NCBI GenBank assembly: GCA_006386115.1
Contig: VFIW01000129.1
Span: 1 to 64,000, forward strand
Source of the DNA: Globisporangium splendens
Lineage: Eukaryota; Oomycota; Peronosporomycetes; Pythiales; Pythiaceae
DNA: 64,000 nt
Direction: 5' to 3'
Positions 11,302-22,400 of this stretch are shown piece by piece (the stretch's first letter is position 1; every line of letters begins with the position of its first letter). The position numbers and the translations under genes were made by a program. Under the pieces are notes generated by a model that was not told where the DNA came from, searched no databases, and was given only the letters and a program-made list of their open reading frames with translations.

Positions 11302-12845
11302 ATGGCCACCAACAAAGCTGTCCGCGAGAAGCTCGCGCGACAAAAAGGGGAAGGCGTCGGCACTCTCGTCGAAACTCTGCGCAAGCGCGAGGAAGACAGA
11401 GAGGTCGCGTCGAGCGCAAGACGAACGACGGTCACCGCGGATGCGGTTGACGTGCCTGCGGAGAGCGACGGCAGGTCTGCTCCCACATCTGATAGCGCTC
11501 CTGCTATAAGCAGTGAGCTGCGATTCGGAGATCTCCCTTCCGTGAAGCCGCTGTTCGCGCGTGCTTTGGAAGAGGAGGAAGCGACTGAGGAATTCCTCGT
11601 CGTTGACAATGACGGGAGCTCGCTTGAAGACGAGGGAGCGCTCACCGTGAAGCTCGGCTCCATCGACGAGTGGGTCGAGTACGAGGAGTTGCAAAGCGAG
11701 CGACACGCCGCTTATCTCCACGAGCTCGAGCGAGATCCATCCGCTGACGTCTCGATGTATCGGACGAAGGAGGAAAATGACGCCGTTGAGGCTGTCAACA
11801 ATCGTAAGAGGAAGCACGAAGTCCTCATTACAAACGAAGAGGCAGGAGTGCGAGCCATCGTTCACGATGAGCTCAAGTACTCACTGCCCGAAATGCCGCC
11901 GCCAGAACTATGGCCGGCTGGCAAGACCGCATCGAATCTGCTCGCGAGAGCTAGACTTTGTGCGCGGGACTATGACGCTCAATTTAAAAATTGGCGTGAA
12001 AAGCGATTGCGGGATGAAAATGGGGAATTGCGTATTCACCCGATCCCAGTCGTCCTCTTTGTTGGAGAGACGGAAGAAGAGTACGATGCCGACTTCATGT
12101 CGTGCATCAGTAAAATTAAGGGAGGTAGCACTCGCACAGTGTCTACCGATCCGACAGCGCAACGCAGTCAACGCATGCAATTTGCAGTTGACCGTGTTCG
12201 TCTGTTTCGCTCCAAGCAGGGCGGTGGCACGCCTCTGCGAGCGGTGGTCGCGCTGGTAACAGGCGACAAATTACTCGCGCGAATGACAGTCCCTCAGTTG
12301 CGCCTCAAAGGCGTCAACAAGATCCGGGACGTCTTCGCGAAGACGCTCAGCAGGCTCCCACGAGCTCTGCGACACATCGTACCCACGCCACTTCACAAGG
12401 TAGTGGGTGTTCCCCTTACGCCGCTGCACACGCAGCAGGCGCTCAACATGGTAGTGGCGCTGTCCCTGCTTGTCAATCAGCGGGACAGGTGGCGCCCTAC
12501 TTCGCTTCAGCATCGGTGGTTGCACCAGATGCGGTGGTTCAGATGGTTCACGCGAACGCATCGTCTTTGGGGGCGCTACAGCAAGACGTCCGTACCCTTC
12601 GCCAGCAATATCTGGACGAAACCTCGCTGTTGAAGCAGAGGGTGACAGCGCTTGAGACGGAGCTGAAGGAAGCTCGTCAGATGCTGGAGGAGTACCATGT
12701 CCGCGGGAAGCACTTCCACGCGAGGTACGCTCCGCGAGTGAAGACGCTTTGGGAGAGGCACAACGCGCTCGTGTCTCGATGGGCGGCGTCTGAGCCCCCT
12801 GATGAGACCGACGTTCTCCCGGACTGGGATAAAAATCCACAGTAG
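11302..12845 (+). pseudogene. A2 antisense ORF (frameshifted copy)
   Basis: This is encoded on the strand opposite to A2 gag-pol. The ATG at 11302 opens MATNKAVREK...; the frame matches the A1 copy up to SKQGGGTPLRA near 12240. There, CC in place of CCC (read on the other strand) shifts it, and it stops at 12633. The former C-terminal coiled coil stays open in another frame to 12845. See the A1 copy (23961-25505) for the intact product. It overlaps the A2 chromodomain frame tail to tail. Confidence 0.7.
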
Positions 12846-15800
12846 CGTCATGGTAGCGCTTAAGCAAACCCACGTAGAACACGGGGTGCGTTGCCATTCT
12901 CGTTGGGAGATCGAGCTTGTAATTCAAGTCTCCAATCTTCTCCACAACAGTGTATGGCCCGATGAATCGTGGCAACAACTTACTCCCGCTGGGGAGCGTT
13001 GTGACTGCATCGTTTGGTAGGTTTTTAATGCTTAAAAGCACTTTATCACCCACACAAAACGTTTGTTTGTTCTTTCTACCCGATTTATCGGCGTAGAGCT
13101 TTTGCTTGTCTTGCGCAGCAGCTAGTTGGTCGCGTACGCGACGCAACAATGCTGCGCGCTCATCGACAAATTGCCGCGCTGCCGCGACGGCTTTGTCTTG
13201 CTTTTTCGTTGCTCTCGCAGCGCGTGCTGCAGAGAGTTCTATTTCTGCGCCGGTGTGTGACACCGCGCGTCCTTCCATTCGTGGCTGACGCTCACGCGAG
13301 CAGTCGCCTGATTCCGTCTGAGACTGGCTATTTTTGGCACGAGTACCGTAACTCAGTACCGTGGGTGACCATCTTTAGGGACACGAGTACCGTAACTCGG
13401 TACCGTGGGTGATCCATCTTTAGGGACACGAGTACCGTAACTCAGTACCGTGCCCGAGATGTCAATACTCTGCGTGCTGTCCGGTAAGACCGTGACAGAT
13501 TCGGAACGCGATCGCACAGGCGGCGCATCGCGCGCGTCCACGTGAGCGGTCGACGCCACGTCCGGTGACGGAGATCGCGCGCTCGCATCGAGCGCAGCGA
13601 GTTGCCCTCCCACCGCAGAACGTTCGACGCCCTCGAACAGAGTGGCGGGTACGCGCGGGTGCCGCAGCGAGTTAAAATAGAACGGAGTCACGGCCGTAGA
13701 GGCGTGCTCGCTGCTATTTATAGCAAACTCGGCGTACGGCAGCCAGCGGCTCCAGTCGCGGGGATGATCGACAGCGATGCTGCGAAGAATATCCTCGACG
13801 ACACGGTTCACGCGCTCGGTTTGCCCGTCTGTCTCGGGGTGATCGGCAGTGGACAACGCCAGATCTGTGCCGAGCAGGCGAAAGAGTTCGCGCCAAAAGG
13901 CAGCGGTAAAACGCGGGTCCCGGTCTGATACAATAGACTCGGGCAAGCCGTGATAGCGGAACACGTGCTCTAAAAATAGGCACGCCGTCTCTTGCGCAGT
14001 GACATGCTTGCGCACGGGTGCAACGTGCACCATTTTGCTCAGTCGGTCGACGAACACGACGACGCCTGTGTTGCGCGTCTTGTCTTCCGGGAAACCGAAG
14101 ACGAAATCCATGCTGACCGACTTCCAGCAGTCTTGCGGAATCGGCAGCGGATGCAGCGGCGCTTTGTTCTTGCCCGCAGGCTTCACGCGCTGGCACTGCT
14201 CGCATGAGCGTACATAATTGGCCACCCATTTGTATTGGTGTGGCCACCAAAACACATTAGACACTTGCAAGAAGGTCTTTTCACGCCCGAGATGCCCACT
14301 CGCTGGTGCATCGTGAAACTCATGCAGGATCGAAAGTTTCAGATCCTGGTCATGCGGTACATACACACGCGGGTAATCGAAGTTGGACAGTCGATGCCAC
14401 AACAACCCGTCGTGGTAACTAAACCGAGCAAGCTTTGACTCGAGTTTGGCAGGCAATGACTCTTTGGACGAGCCGTCAAAGTGAGCAATCAACAAGCGAC
14501 ATTCATCGTCCTTTGGATAAAGCGACTGAATATTGTCCTTGAGCTTTGTTTGCACTCGACTGATGCTCAGATGCATGAGATCAGGAGTGCGCTCCAAACA
14601 CAGGGCGTCAGAGCTGCTGTCAGCGCTCGACTCGTAATCTGGACGGCGCGAGAGCGCGTCCGCCAGAACATTTTCCTTTCCCGGCTTGTATTCGACCCGA
14701 AAGTTGAACTCGGAGAAGAAAGCAAGCCATCGCGCCATTCGCTGCGATAAATGGGGGGAATTAATCGCGGTCCGCAAGGACGCGTGATCCGTGTACACAA
14801 CGAACGGTGTCGCACCCAAAAGGTGGACCCTGAACTTCAAGAGGGCGTACTTGATCGCAAGCAGCTCCTTGTCGTGCACAGGATAATTCTTTTCAGCTGC
14901 CTTAAGCAGTCTGCTTTGGTATGATACGACGCGCTCATGGCCGTCATCATCCTTCTGCATCAGCGCACAGCCGATTGCAAAATCGCTGGCATCGCACACG
15001 ACACTGAAGGCTTTCGTGTGGTCCGGCAACGCCAGGACAGGAGCGCGAACGAGCGACTCCTTCACGTCAATGAATGCATTCATGACATCATTCGTCCAGT
15101 CCCACTCGACATCCTTTTTCAAGAGATGCGTGAGCGGACGGACTCTTGCCGCATAGTTGTGGCTGTACTTGTGCAAGTAATTTGCCAAGCCAAGCCACTT
15201 GCGCAAGTCCTTGACATTCTTTGGGATCGGCCAGTCGGCGATCGCCTTGATCTTCTCTGGGTCCGCGCGGACGCCAGCTTTGCCAACATAGCAGCCCAGG
15301 ATCGGTATCTCTGAGGCGCCAAAGATGCATTTCTTCAGGTTGCAATACAGACTGTTGTCTCGTAAGCACTGCAACACTGAGCGCAAATGTCTCTTGTGCA
15401 CGTCAACGACACTGAGACCTCCTTCGGCACGACTGTGCACGAAGATGTCATCGAAATAGCTCGGTGCATACGCACGATGAGGACGCAGAAGATGCGTTAC
15501 CAGACGATTGAACGTCGCTGGTGCATTCTTCAAACCTTGCGGCATAACGAGCCACTCCCACAGCATCCCGCTGGGTGTGCTTACTGCCGTCAAGGGAACG
15601 TCACTCTCTCGCATGAGGATCTGATAGAACCCATCCATCAGATCCAGTGCGGAGAACACTGTCGAGCCGCCCATGGAGTCGATCAAGACATCCTTTCTTG
15701 GGATCGGCGTTTGTGCCGGAATGGTGGCGGCGTTCAGCTTGTTGAAAGCGTGAACAATGCGCCAGCCACCAGTCGCTTTCCGCACACAAAACGTGGGTGA

Positions 15801-17387
15801 GCTATGTGGAGACTTGCTTTCTCTCACATGACCGGCGAGGGCTCGTTTCGCGAAGAACTCGTCGATAGCCTCAACCTGCTCGCGGGGCAGCGGCCATTGT
15901 CTGGTCACGCAATATTTGCTCCCGGGCTCGAGGTCAATCTCGTGCCGTACGCCACGATCAACGGGCAGGGCACTTGGCACTTTGTCGGGAAACACATCTT
16001 TGAACTCCCACAATAAGTCAAAGTATGGACTGCCTTTCACGGCGTCCCAATCCTGAGCAGCAAACCGTTTCTGTTTGTCTGGCTCCAAAACACTCTCATC
16101 CGCAGTGGACGAGGTGCATAGTTCGCTACGCGTGAACGCAGTCGGAACGACGATCTCGCGGATCTGATCACGCTCTAGATCCGTAAGAAAGAGTTCATAA
16201 CTCATTTCTTCGAGGGATACGATCGCCTCAACGGTACTCGGCAGCTCATGGAGCGCCGCAAATTCAGCGAAGAACACTTCGTCTGATGCGTTTGCTTCCG
16301 GACTGCGCTTCGCGCGTCTGAGCGCCACGTCAACGTGAGCGCGATCTATCGACGGATCCGAGGTCCTGTCGAAGGCGCGCAGCGAAGTTGCAGCTGCATT
16401 GAGAGATGGGGCAATCATATGCGAGGCGGCCGTTTCCTCAGCAACAGATGCCAATGCACTGTCTCTCTCGCGAGCTGACAACTTGCGTCGCCCTCGTCGG
16501 TTGATGCGAACACGCGACCTCGCGGTTCTGAGCTCCAGTACTGCACCGTCAGGGTGGTACGAGCTGGCTGACGCGTGTACACCTGTACTGTCGCTGTCAC
16601 TTGCGGGGGCTGGCTCGGGTGCTCTGGAGCCGCACACTTGCGCACCAGTGTCCACGTCTGGACTTTCTGGCGCTTCCGCACAAACTGGGCTACCTGCCGC
16701 AGTTGATCTCTTTGCTGGGCTCCCTGCCTCAGCGCATCTTCTAGCTGGGCTCCCTGCCACAGCGTGAGTGTTTTGAGCGGGGCTCGCTGCCGCCGCATGT
16801 CTTCCTGCTGGGCTCCCTGCCACAGCGTGTTCAAAGCTCGCATCCATTGCGTGGAAATTTTCCCGCAACCTTCGCTCTTCATCAGAGGAAGGGGTGGAGC
16901 TTCCGATTGTGCGTGCTCGCCAATCGATCCAAGGCTGATGTTTCGCCAGCCAAGGCATCCCTAGGATGAGGTCGTACCTCGACCCCATCGCTAGTACCAC
17001 GAACGTTTCTTTGCAGACAAAGTCGCAAAAACTGAAAGAGAGTTCGACTTGAACCCCTTCAGTGTGTACTGTCGACCCATCGGCCAGACGCACGATCATC
17101 TTCTCGCGCTTGCCACTGTGGACAAGTCGCTCATACGCTTGCAGACTCTGTTCCAGAGCTGCCTTCGAGACGAAGTTCTGTGACGCACCGCAGTCAACAA
17201 GAACCGTCATTTTCTTCTCATAGCCCTTCACATCGGCGCTATATACCAACATCTCACTCGGAGCCTTGTTGCCAAGAGCTCCTGGGACTAAGCTTCCCAT
17301 CTGCACGACTCTAGTAGTCGGCGACGCCGAAGCTATAGAGTCTGTCTCAGTAGAGCGTCCCGCTTCTACTGAGACATTCCGTTTCCC
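12271..17387 (-). pseudogene. A2 pol: protease, reverse transcriptase, RNase H, integrase, chromodomain
   Basis: The frame follows a -1 shift from gag at GGGAAAC (17381-17387) and is open to 13353, about 1340 residues. In order it contains the aspartic protease (LVDCGASQNFV), reverse transcriptase (YFDD catalytic box at SYFDDIFVHS, MPQGLKNAPATF), RNase H (VVCDASDFAIG, HDKELLAIKYAL, YTDHASL, ADALSRRP), the integrase zinc finger (H-x-H...C-x2-C, SCEQCQRV) and the D,D35E core (SMDFVFGF, SDRDPRF, DGQTERVNRVVE). A 1-bp loss near 13367 ends this frame within a 45-bp tandem repeat. The chromodomain (VKWRGYDVSQSSWEP) continues in the frame 13278-12271. The integrase core looks functional. Confidence 0.9.
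17356..17387 (-). promoter_or_regulatory. A2 -1 ribosomal frameshift signal (slippery heptamer and stem start)
   Basis: In the gag frame the heptamer reads G GGA AAC at 17387-17381, the canonical X XXY YYZ form. Four bases later begins a perfect 12-bp inverted repeat (TGTCTCAGTAGA ... TCTACTGAGACA) with a 10-base loop that can add GCG/CGC pairs. The gag stop lies within the 5' arm. The 3' arm extends to about 17343. Pol is in the -1 frame, as this signal would need. Confidence 0.85.
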
Positions 17388-18526
17388 TTTCTTGCCACAG
17401 CGGATCTGCCACCTCGGTGAGCGTGGTTGCCGCGCGGCGTTTGGTAGTCCCTCGCCTGATTTCCAGTGCGAGGAGCAGACTGCCTTGGAGCGGGACACTT
17501 CGACTGATAGTGTCCTCGCTTGCCACAATTAAAGCAGGTCACTTCGGCGCTGCTGAGATCCATTGGTGTCGGACCATGGAAGCGCCGCTCATTCGTGACT
17601 GCTCGGTGGCTGTGATGCGCACCGTTGTGGCGGCCAGCGTTCCAATCAGGTCGGCTGACTCTGAACGATTGCTGCTCAACGAGCGCAATGCGGATCGCAT
17701 CTTCCATCGTGGCCGGCAAGCGTCGGTACAACTCCTGACGCGCTGGTCCACTGTTGAGGCCGTTGAGAAACGCAGGCACTTTCACAGACTCAGGCAAAGG
17801 GCTGGTCGTGATCGCCGCGCACAGGCTTCTCATCTCCTGGATGTATCGTTCCAGTGAGAGCTTCCCTTGTTTCAAGGAGAAGAAACGACCTTGCAACAGC
17901 ACTTCGTTGTTCGGAGGCTGATACATGGCGGTGATTCTCGCACGGAAAATATCCCACGTGTCGAATGCACACTCATCGGTGAGCAACGTCGAGAATGCCC
18001 ATTCCGACGCTCGACCGCGCAGGTTCGAGATGGCGTAAGACACCATCTGCTCGTTGCTGTCGATGAGCTGAGCCTTGGCGCAACGCTCCACGGCGAGTAG
18101 CCAGTGGATGAGCTTGTCGCCATCCGCACCATCGAATTTCGGAGCGTCGATCTTGACAGCTCTTGGGCGGGGAGTTTGGGACGCGGGTGTCTGAGGCGCA
18201 GAAGCCGCACTCGACAAAGACGTGGCTGCACCAGCAACCACAGATACCACTCGCTCGAGCGCTTCGCGCGACTCAGCAGCTGAGCGCAGCATCTCTGCGG
18301 TCAAGCTTGCGGTGGCTTGCATTTGTGCTTGCGCACTTCGCTCTCCTTCGAGGCGCTGAGCGTTCGAGAAGTTCTCGAACTGCTCGAGTCGAAAGATTTG
18401 CTGTTCCGGCGACGCCGAGAGCACGTCTAGAGCGACTTGGTCGCCTAGCGCTTGTGCCATTCGGGTCAGCACACTCCGGTGTTCAGCCGAGATGTGCGGG
18501 AACTGCGCAGGGTCAATTGACGCCAT
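17366..18526 (-). CDS. A2 Gag (capsid and zinc knuckle)
   Basis: An intact 386-residue frame from the ATG at 18526, 71 bp inside the 5' LTR. The N-terminal helices include a predicted coiled coil (RLEQFENFSNAQRLEGERSAQAQM). A Ty3-type capsid region follows (residues ~130-260), then a single CCHC knuckle (CFNCGKRGHYQSKC) and a basic C-terminus that binds RNA in related proteins. The last codons overlap pol, and the stop TAG (17366-17368) lies within the frameshift stem-loop. Gag forms the virus-like particle in which the cDNA is made. Confidence 0.9.
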   Translation of the reverse strand: MASIDPAQFPHISAEHRSVLTRMAQALGDQVALDVLSASPEQQIFRLEQFENFSNAQRLEGERSAQAQMQATASLTAEMLRSAAESREALERVVSVVAGAATSLSSAASAPQTPASQTPRPRAVKIDAPKFDGADGDKLIHWLLAVERCAKAQLIDSNEQMVSYAISNLRGRASEWAFSTLLTDECAFDTWDIFRARITAMYQPPNNEVLLQGRFFSLKQGKLSLERYIQEMRSLCAAITTSPLPESVKVPAFLNGLNSGPARQELYRRLPATMEDAIRIALVEQQSFRVSRPDWNAGRHNGAHHSHRAVTNERRFHGPTPMDLSSAEVTCFNCGKRGHYQSKCPAPRQSAPRTGNQARDYQTPRGNHAHRGGRSAVARKGNGMSQ

Positions 18527-18597
18527 TATGAATCCTTGAGGAAGCGATTCAGGCAGTCACCTCTGCCGGGTCGTAGATTGACTACAGTGCTACCAGT

Positions 18598-19131
18598 TGT
18601 AACCGGACACTTCCGAGTTACGCAGCACGGTACGTGTGTGAGGAAGCGTATGCAACGCTTCTCTCAAGGACTCTGTTCCGAGAGCTGTTGCCTGCTTCCT
18701 GCAGTGCAACAATCGGTTACCTATAGGTCTCTATAGAGTAACAGTCGATTACCAAAGACTTAGTTAACGGTAAAAATGGAACTGTTTATTCGTTGGAGGT
18801 TGCCCTCTGTAGAACAACCTGGATTATCTTTATGTAACTATGAACAATAGCAATCTCAAGTGTAATTACTGTCCATGGGGCAATGAGTGGCTATGAAAGA
18901 CTAACGCTAGTTGTCTTATGTGATTGGATGAAATGCATGTTCAATTATATTAAATCGGAGGCACCGTCACTCAGACTGGCTGCCGGCTCCACCGTGAAGG
19001 TTCGAGCAAGTACGACGAACCTCATGGTTCGGTCTTAAACTTGTTGCGCGTACTATACGTACCGCAAGGTTCGGTTTGGTTGTGTGGCACAACACAAGTG
19101 CGTAACCATGTTACAGTGTAACCCCGTTACA
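18598..19131 (-). repeat. A2 5' LTR
   Basis: 534 bp, TGTAACCGG...CCCGTTACA on the plus strand, next to a primer-binding site (TGGTAGCAC on the minus strand) at about 18595-18587. The target duplication acaac follows at 19132. Confidence 0.9.
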
Positions 19132-19372
19132 ACAACGGTGCGCATCACAGCCACCGAGCAGTCACGAATGAGCGGCGCTTCCATGGTCCGACACCAATGG
19201 ATCTCAGCAGCGCCGAAGTGACCTGCTTTAATTGTGGCAAGCGAGGACACTATCAGTCGAAGTGTCCCGCTCCAAGGCAGCCCGCTCCTCGCACTGGAAA
19301 TCAGGCGAGAGACTACCAAACGCCGCGCAGCAACCACGCTCACCGAGGTGGCAGATCCGCTGTGGCAAGAAA

Positions 19373-19417
19373 GGGAAACGGAATGTCTCAGTAGAAGCAG
19401 GACGATCTACTGAGACA
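19373..19417 (+). promoter_or_regulatory. A1 -1 ribosomal frameshift signal
   Basis: Slippery GGGAAAC at 19373-19379, spacer ggaa, 5' arm TGTCTCAGTAGA at 19384-19395, loop 19396-19405, 3' arm TCTACTGAGACA at 19406-19417. The gag TAG (19392-19394) is inside the 5' arm. The loop differs from A2 at two bases but both arms are identical. Confidence 0.85.
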
Positions 19418-22400
19418 GACTCTATAGCTTCGGCGTCGCCGACTACTAGAGTCGTGCAGATGGGAAGTTTAGTCCCAGGAGCTCTTGGCAACAAGGCTCC
19501 GAGTGAGATGTTGGTATATATCGCCGATGTGAAGGGCTATGAGAAGAAAATGACGGTTCTTGTTGACTGCGGTGCGTCACAGAACTTCGTCTCGAAGGCA
19601 GCTCTGGAACAGAGTCTGCAAGCATATGAGCGACTTGTCCACAGTGGCAAGCGCGAGAAGATGATCGTACGTCTGGCCGATGGGTCGACAGTACACACTG
19701 AAGGGGTTCAAGTCGAACTCTCTTTCAGTTTTTGCGACTTTGTCTGCAAAGAAACGTTCGTGGTACTAGCGATGGGGTCGAAGTACGACCTCATCCTAGG
19801 GATGCCTTGGCTGGCGAAACATCAGCCTTGGATCGATTGGCGAGCACGCACAATCGGAAGCTCCACCCCTTCCTCTGATGAAGAGCGAAGGTTGCGGGAA
19901 AATTTCCACGCAATGGATGCGAGCTTTGAACACGCTGTGGCAGGGAGCCCAGCAGGAAGACATGCGGCGGCAGCGAGCCCCGCTCAAAACACTCACGCTG
20001 TGGCAGGGAGCCCAGCTAGAAGATGCGCTGAGGCAGGGAGCCCAGCAAAGAGATCAACTGCGGCAGGTAGCCCAGTTTGTGCGGAAGCGCCAGAAAGTCC
20101 AGACGTGGACACTGGTGCGCAAGTGTGCGGCTCCAGAGCACCCGAGCCAGCCCCCGCAAGTGACAGCGACAGTACAGGTGTACACGCGTCAACCAGCTCG
20201 TACCACCCTGACGGTGCAGTACTGGAGCTCAGAACCGCGAGGTCGCGCGTTCGCATCAACCGACGAGGGCGACGCAAGTTGTCAGCTCGCGAGAGAGACA
20301 GTGCATTGGCATCTGTTGCTGAGGAAACGGCCGCCTCGCATATGATTGCCCCATCTCTCAATGCAGCTGCAACTTCGCTGCGCGCCTTCGACAGGATCTC
20401 GGATCCGTCGATAGATCGCGCTCACGTTGACGTGGCGCTCAGACGCGCGAAGCGCAGTCCGGAAGCAAACGCATCAGACGAAGTGTTCTTCGCTGAATTT
20501 GCGGCGCTCCATGAGCTGCCGAGTACCGTTGAGGCGATCGTATCCCTCGAAGAAATGAGCTTGAGCTCTTTCTTACGGATCTAGAGCGTGATCAGATCCG
20601 CGAGATCGTCGTTCCGACTGCGTTCACGCGTAGCGAACTATGCACCTCGTCCACTGCGGATGAGAGTGTTTTGGAGGTCAGACAAACAGAAACGGTTTGC
20701 TGCTCAGGATTGGGACGCCGTGAAAGGCAGTCCATACTTTGACTTGTTGTGGGAGTTCAAAGATGTCTTTCCCGACAAAGTGCCAAGTGCCCTGCCCGTT
20801 GATCGTGGCGTACGGCACGAGATTGACCTCGAGCCCGGGAGCAAATATTGCGTGACCAGACAATGGCCGCTGCCCCGCGAGCAGGTTGAGGCAATCGACG
20901 AGTTCTTCGCGAAACGAGCCCTCGCCGGTCATGTGAGAGAAAGCAAGTCTCCACATAGCTCACCCACGTTTTGTGTGCGGAAAGCGACTGGTGGCTGGCG
21001 CATTGTTCACGCTTTCAACAAGCTGAACGCCGCCACCATTCCGGCACAAACGCCGATCCCAAGGAAGGATGTCTTGATCGACTCCATGGGCGGCTCGACA
21101 GTTTTCTCCGCACTGGATCTGATGGATGGGTTCTATCAGATCCTCATGCGAGAGAGCGACGTTCCCTTGACGGCAGTAAGCACACCCAGCGGGATGCTGT
21201 GGGAGTGGCTCGTTATGCCGCAAGGTTTGAAGAATGCACCAGCGACGTTCAATCGTCTGGTAACGCATCTTCTGCGTCCTCATCGTGCGTATGCACCGAG
21301 CTATTTCGATGACATCTTCGTGCACAGTCGTGCCGAAGGAGGTCTCAGTGCCGTTGACGTGCACAAGAGACATTTGCGCTCAGTGTTGCAGTGCTTACGA
21401 GACAACAGTCTGTATTGCAACCTGAAGAAATGCATCTTTGGCGCCTCAGAGATACCGATCCTGGGCTGCTATGTTGGCAAAGCTGGCGTCCGCGCGGACC
21501 CAGAGAAGATCAAGGCGATCGCCGACTGGCCGATCCCAAAGAACGTCAAGGACTTGCGCAAGTGGCTTGGCTTGGCAAATTACTTGCACAAGTACAGCCA
21601 CAACTATGCGGCAAGAGTCCGTCCGCTCACGCATCTCTTGAAAAAGGATGTCGAGTGGGACTGGACGAATGATGTCATGAATGCATTCATTGACGTGAAG
21701 GAGTCGCTCGTTCGCGCTCCTGTCCTGGCGTTGCCGGACCACACGAAAGCTTTCAGTGTCGTGTGCGATGCCAGCGATTTTGCAATTGGCTGTGCACTGA
21801 TGCAGAAGGATGATGACGGCCATGAGCGCGTCGTATCATACCAAAGCAGACTGCTTAAGGCAGCTGAAAAGAATTATCCTGTGCACGACAAGGAGCTGCT
21901 TGCGATCAAGTACGCTCTCTTGAAGTTCAGGGTCCACCTTTTGGGTGCGACACCGTTCGTTGTGTACACGGATCACGCGTCCTTGCGGACCGCGATTAAT
22001 TCCCCCCATTTATCGCAGCGAATGGCGCGATGGCTTGCATTCTTCTCCGAGTTCAACTTTCGGGTCGAATACAAGCCGGGAAAGGAAAATGTTCTGGCGG
22101 ACGCGCTCTCGCGCCGTCCAGATTACGAGTCGAGCGTTGACGACAGCTCTGACGCCCTGTGTTTGGAGCGCACTCCTGATCTCATGCATCTGAGCATCAG
22201 TCGAGTGCAAACAAAGCTCAAGGACAATATTCAGTCGCTTTATGCAAAGGACGATGAATGTCGCTTGTTGATTGCTCACTTTGACGGCTCGTCCAAAGAG
22301 TCATTGCCTGCCAAACTCGAGTCAAAGCTTGCTCGGTTTAGTTACCACGACGGGTTGTTGTGGCATCGACTGTCCAACTTTGATTACCCGCGTGTGTATG

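Larger units (their letters stand above)
10583..19131 (-). mobile_element. Gypsy element A2, inserted in A1 gag
   Basis: 8.55 kb in minus orientation, with LTRs at 18598-19131 (5') and 10583-11117 (3') and target duplications acaac at 10578-10582 and 19132-19136. Gag, protease, reverse transcriptase, RNase H and integrase core are open. A 1-bp loss near 13367 in the linker after integrase separates the chromodomain (12271-13278). The antisense ORF carries a 1-bp difference near 12243 that breaks it. Protein identity with A1 is very high, so both are recent copies of one family. Confidence 0.9.
9681..19394 (+). pseudogene. A1 gag (split by A2 and frameshifted)
   Basis: The coding parts are 9681-10582 and 19137-19394. 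The ATG at 9681 lies 72 bp after the LTR. The product has a retrotransposon capsid-like domain (LIHWLLAVERCAKAQL, LRGRASEWAF, GRFFSLKQGKLSLERYIQEM, FLNGLNSGPARQELYRRL) and a CCHC zinc knuckle (CFNCGKRGHYQSKC) in the second part. Compared with A2, one base is missing in GCGCTCGTT(G)AGC near 10529, so the capsid and knuckle are now out of frame. A2 inserted at 10582/10583 and duplicated acaac (10578-10582 and 19132-19136). The gag stop TAG is at 19392-19394. Confidence 0.9.
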
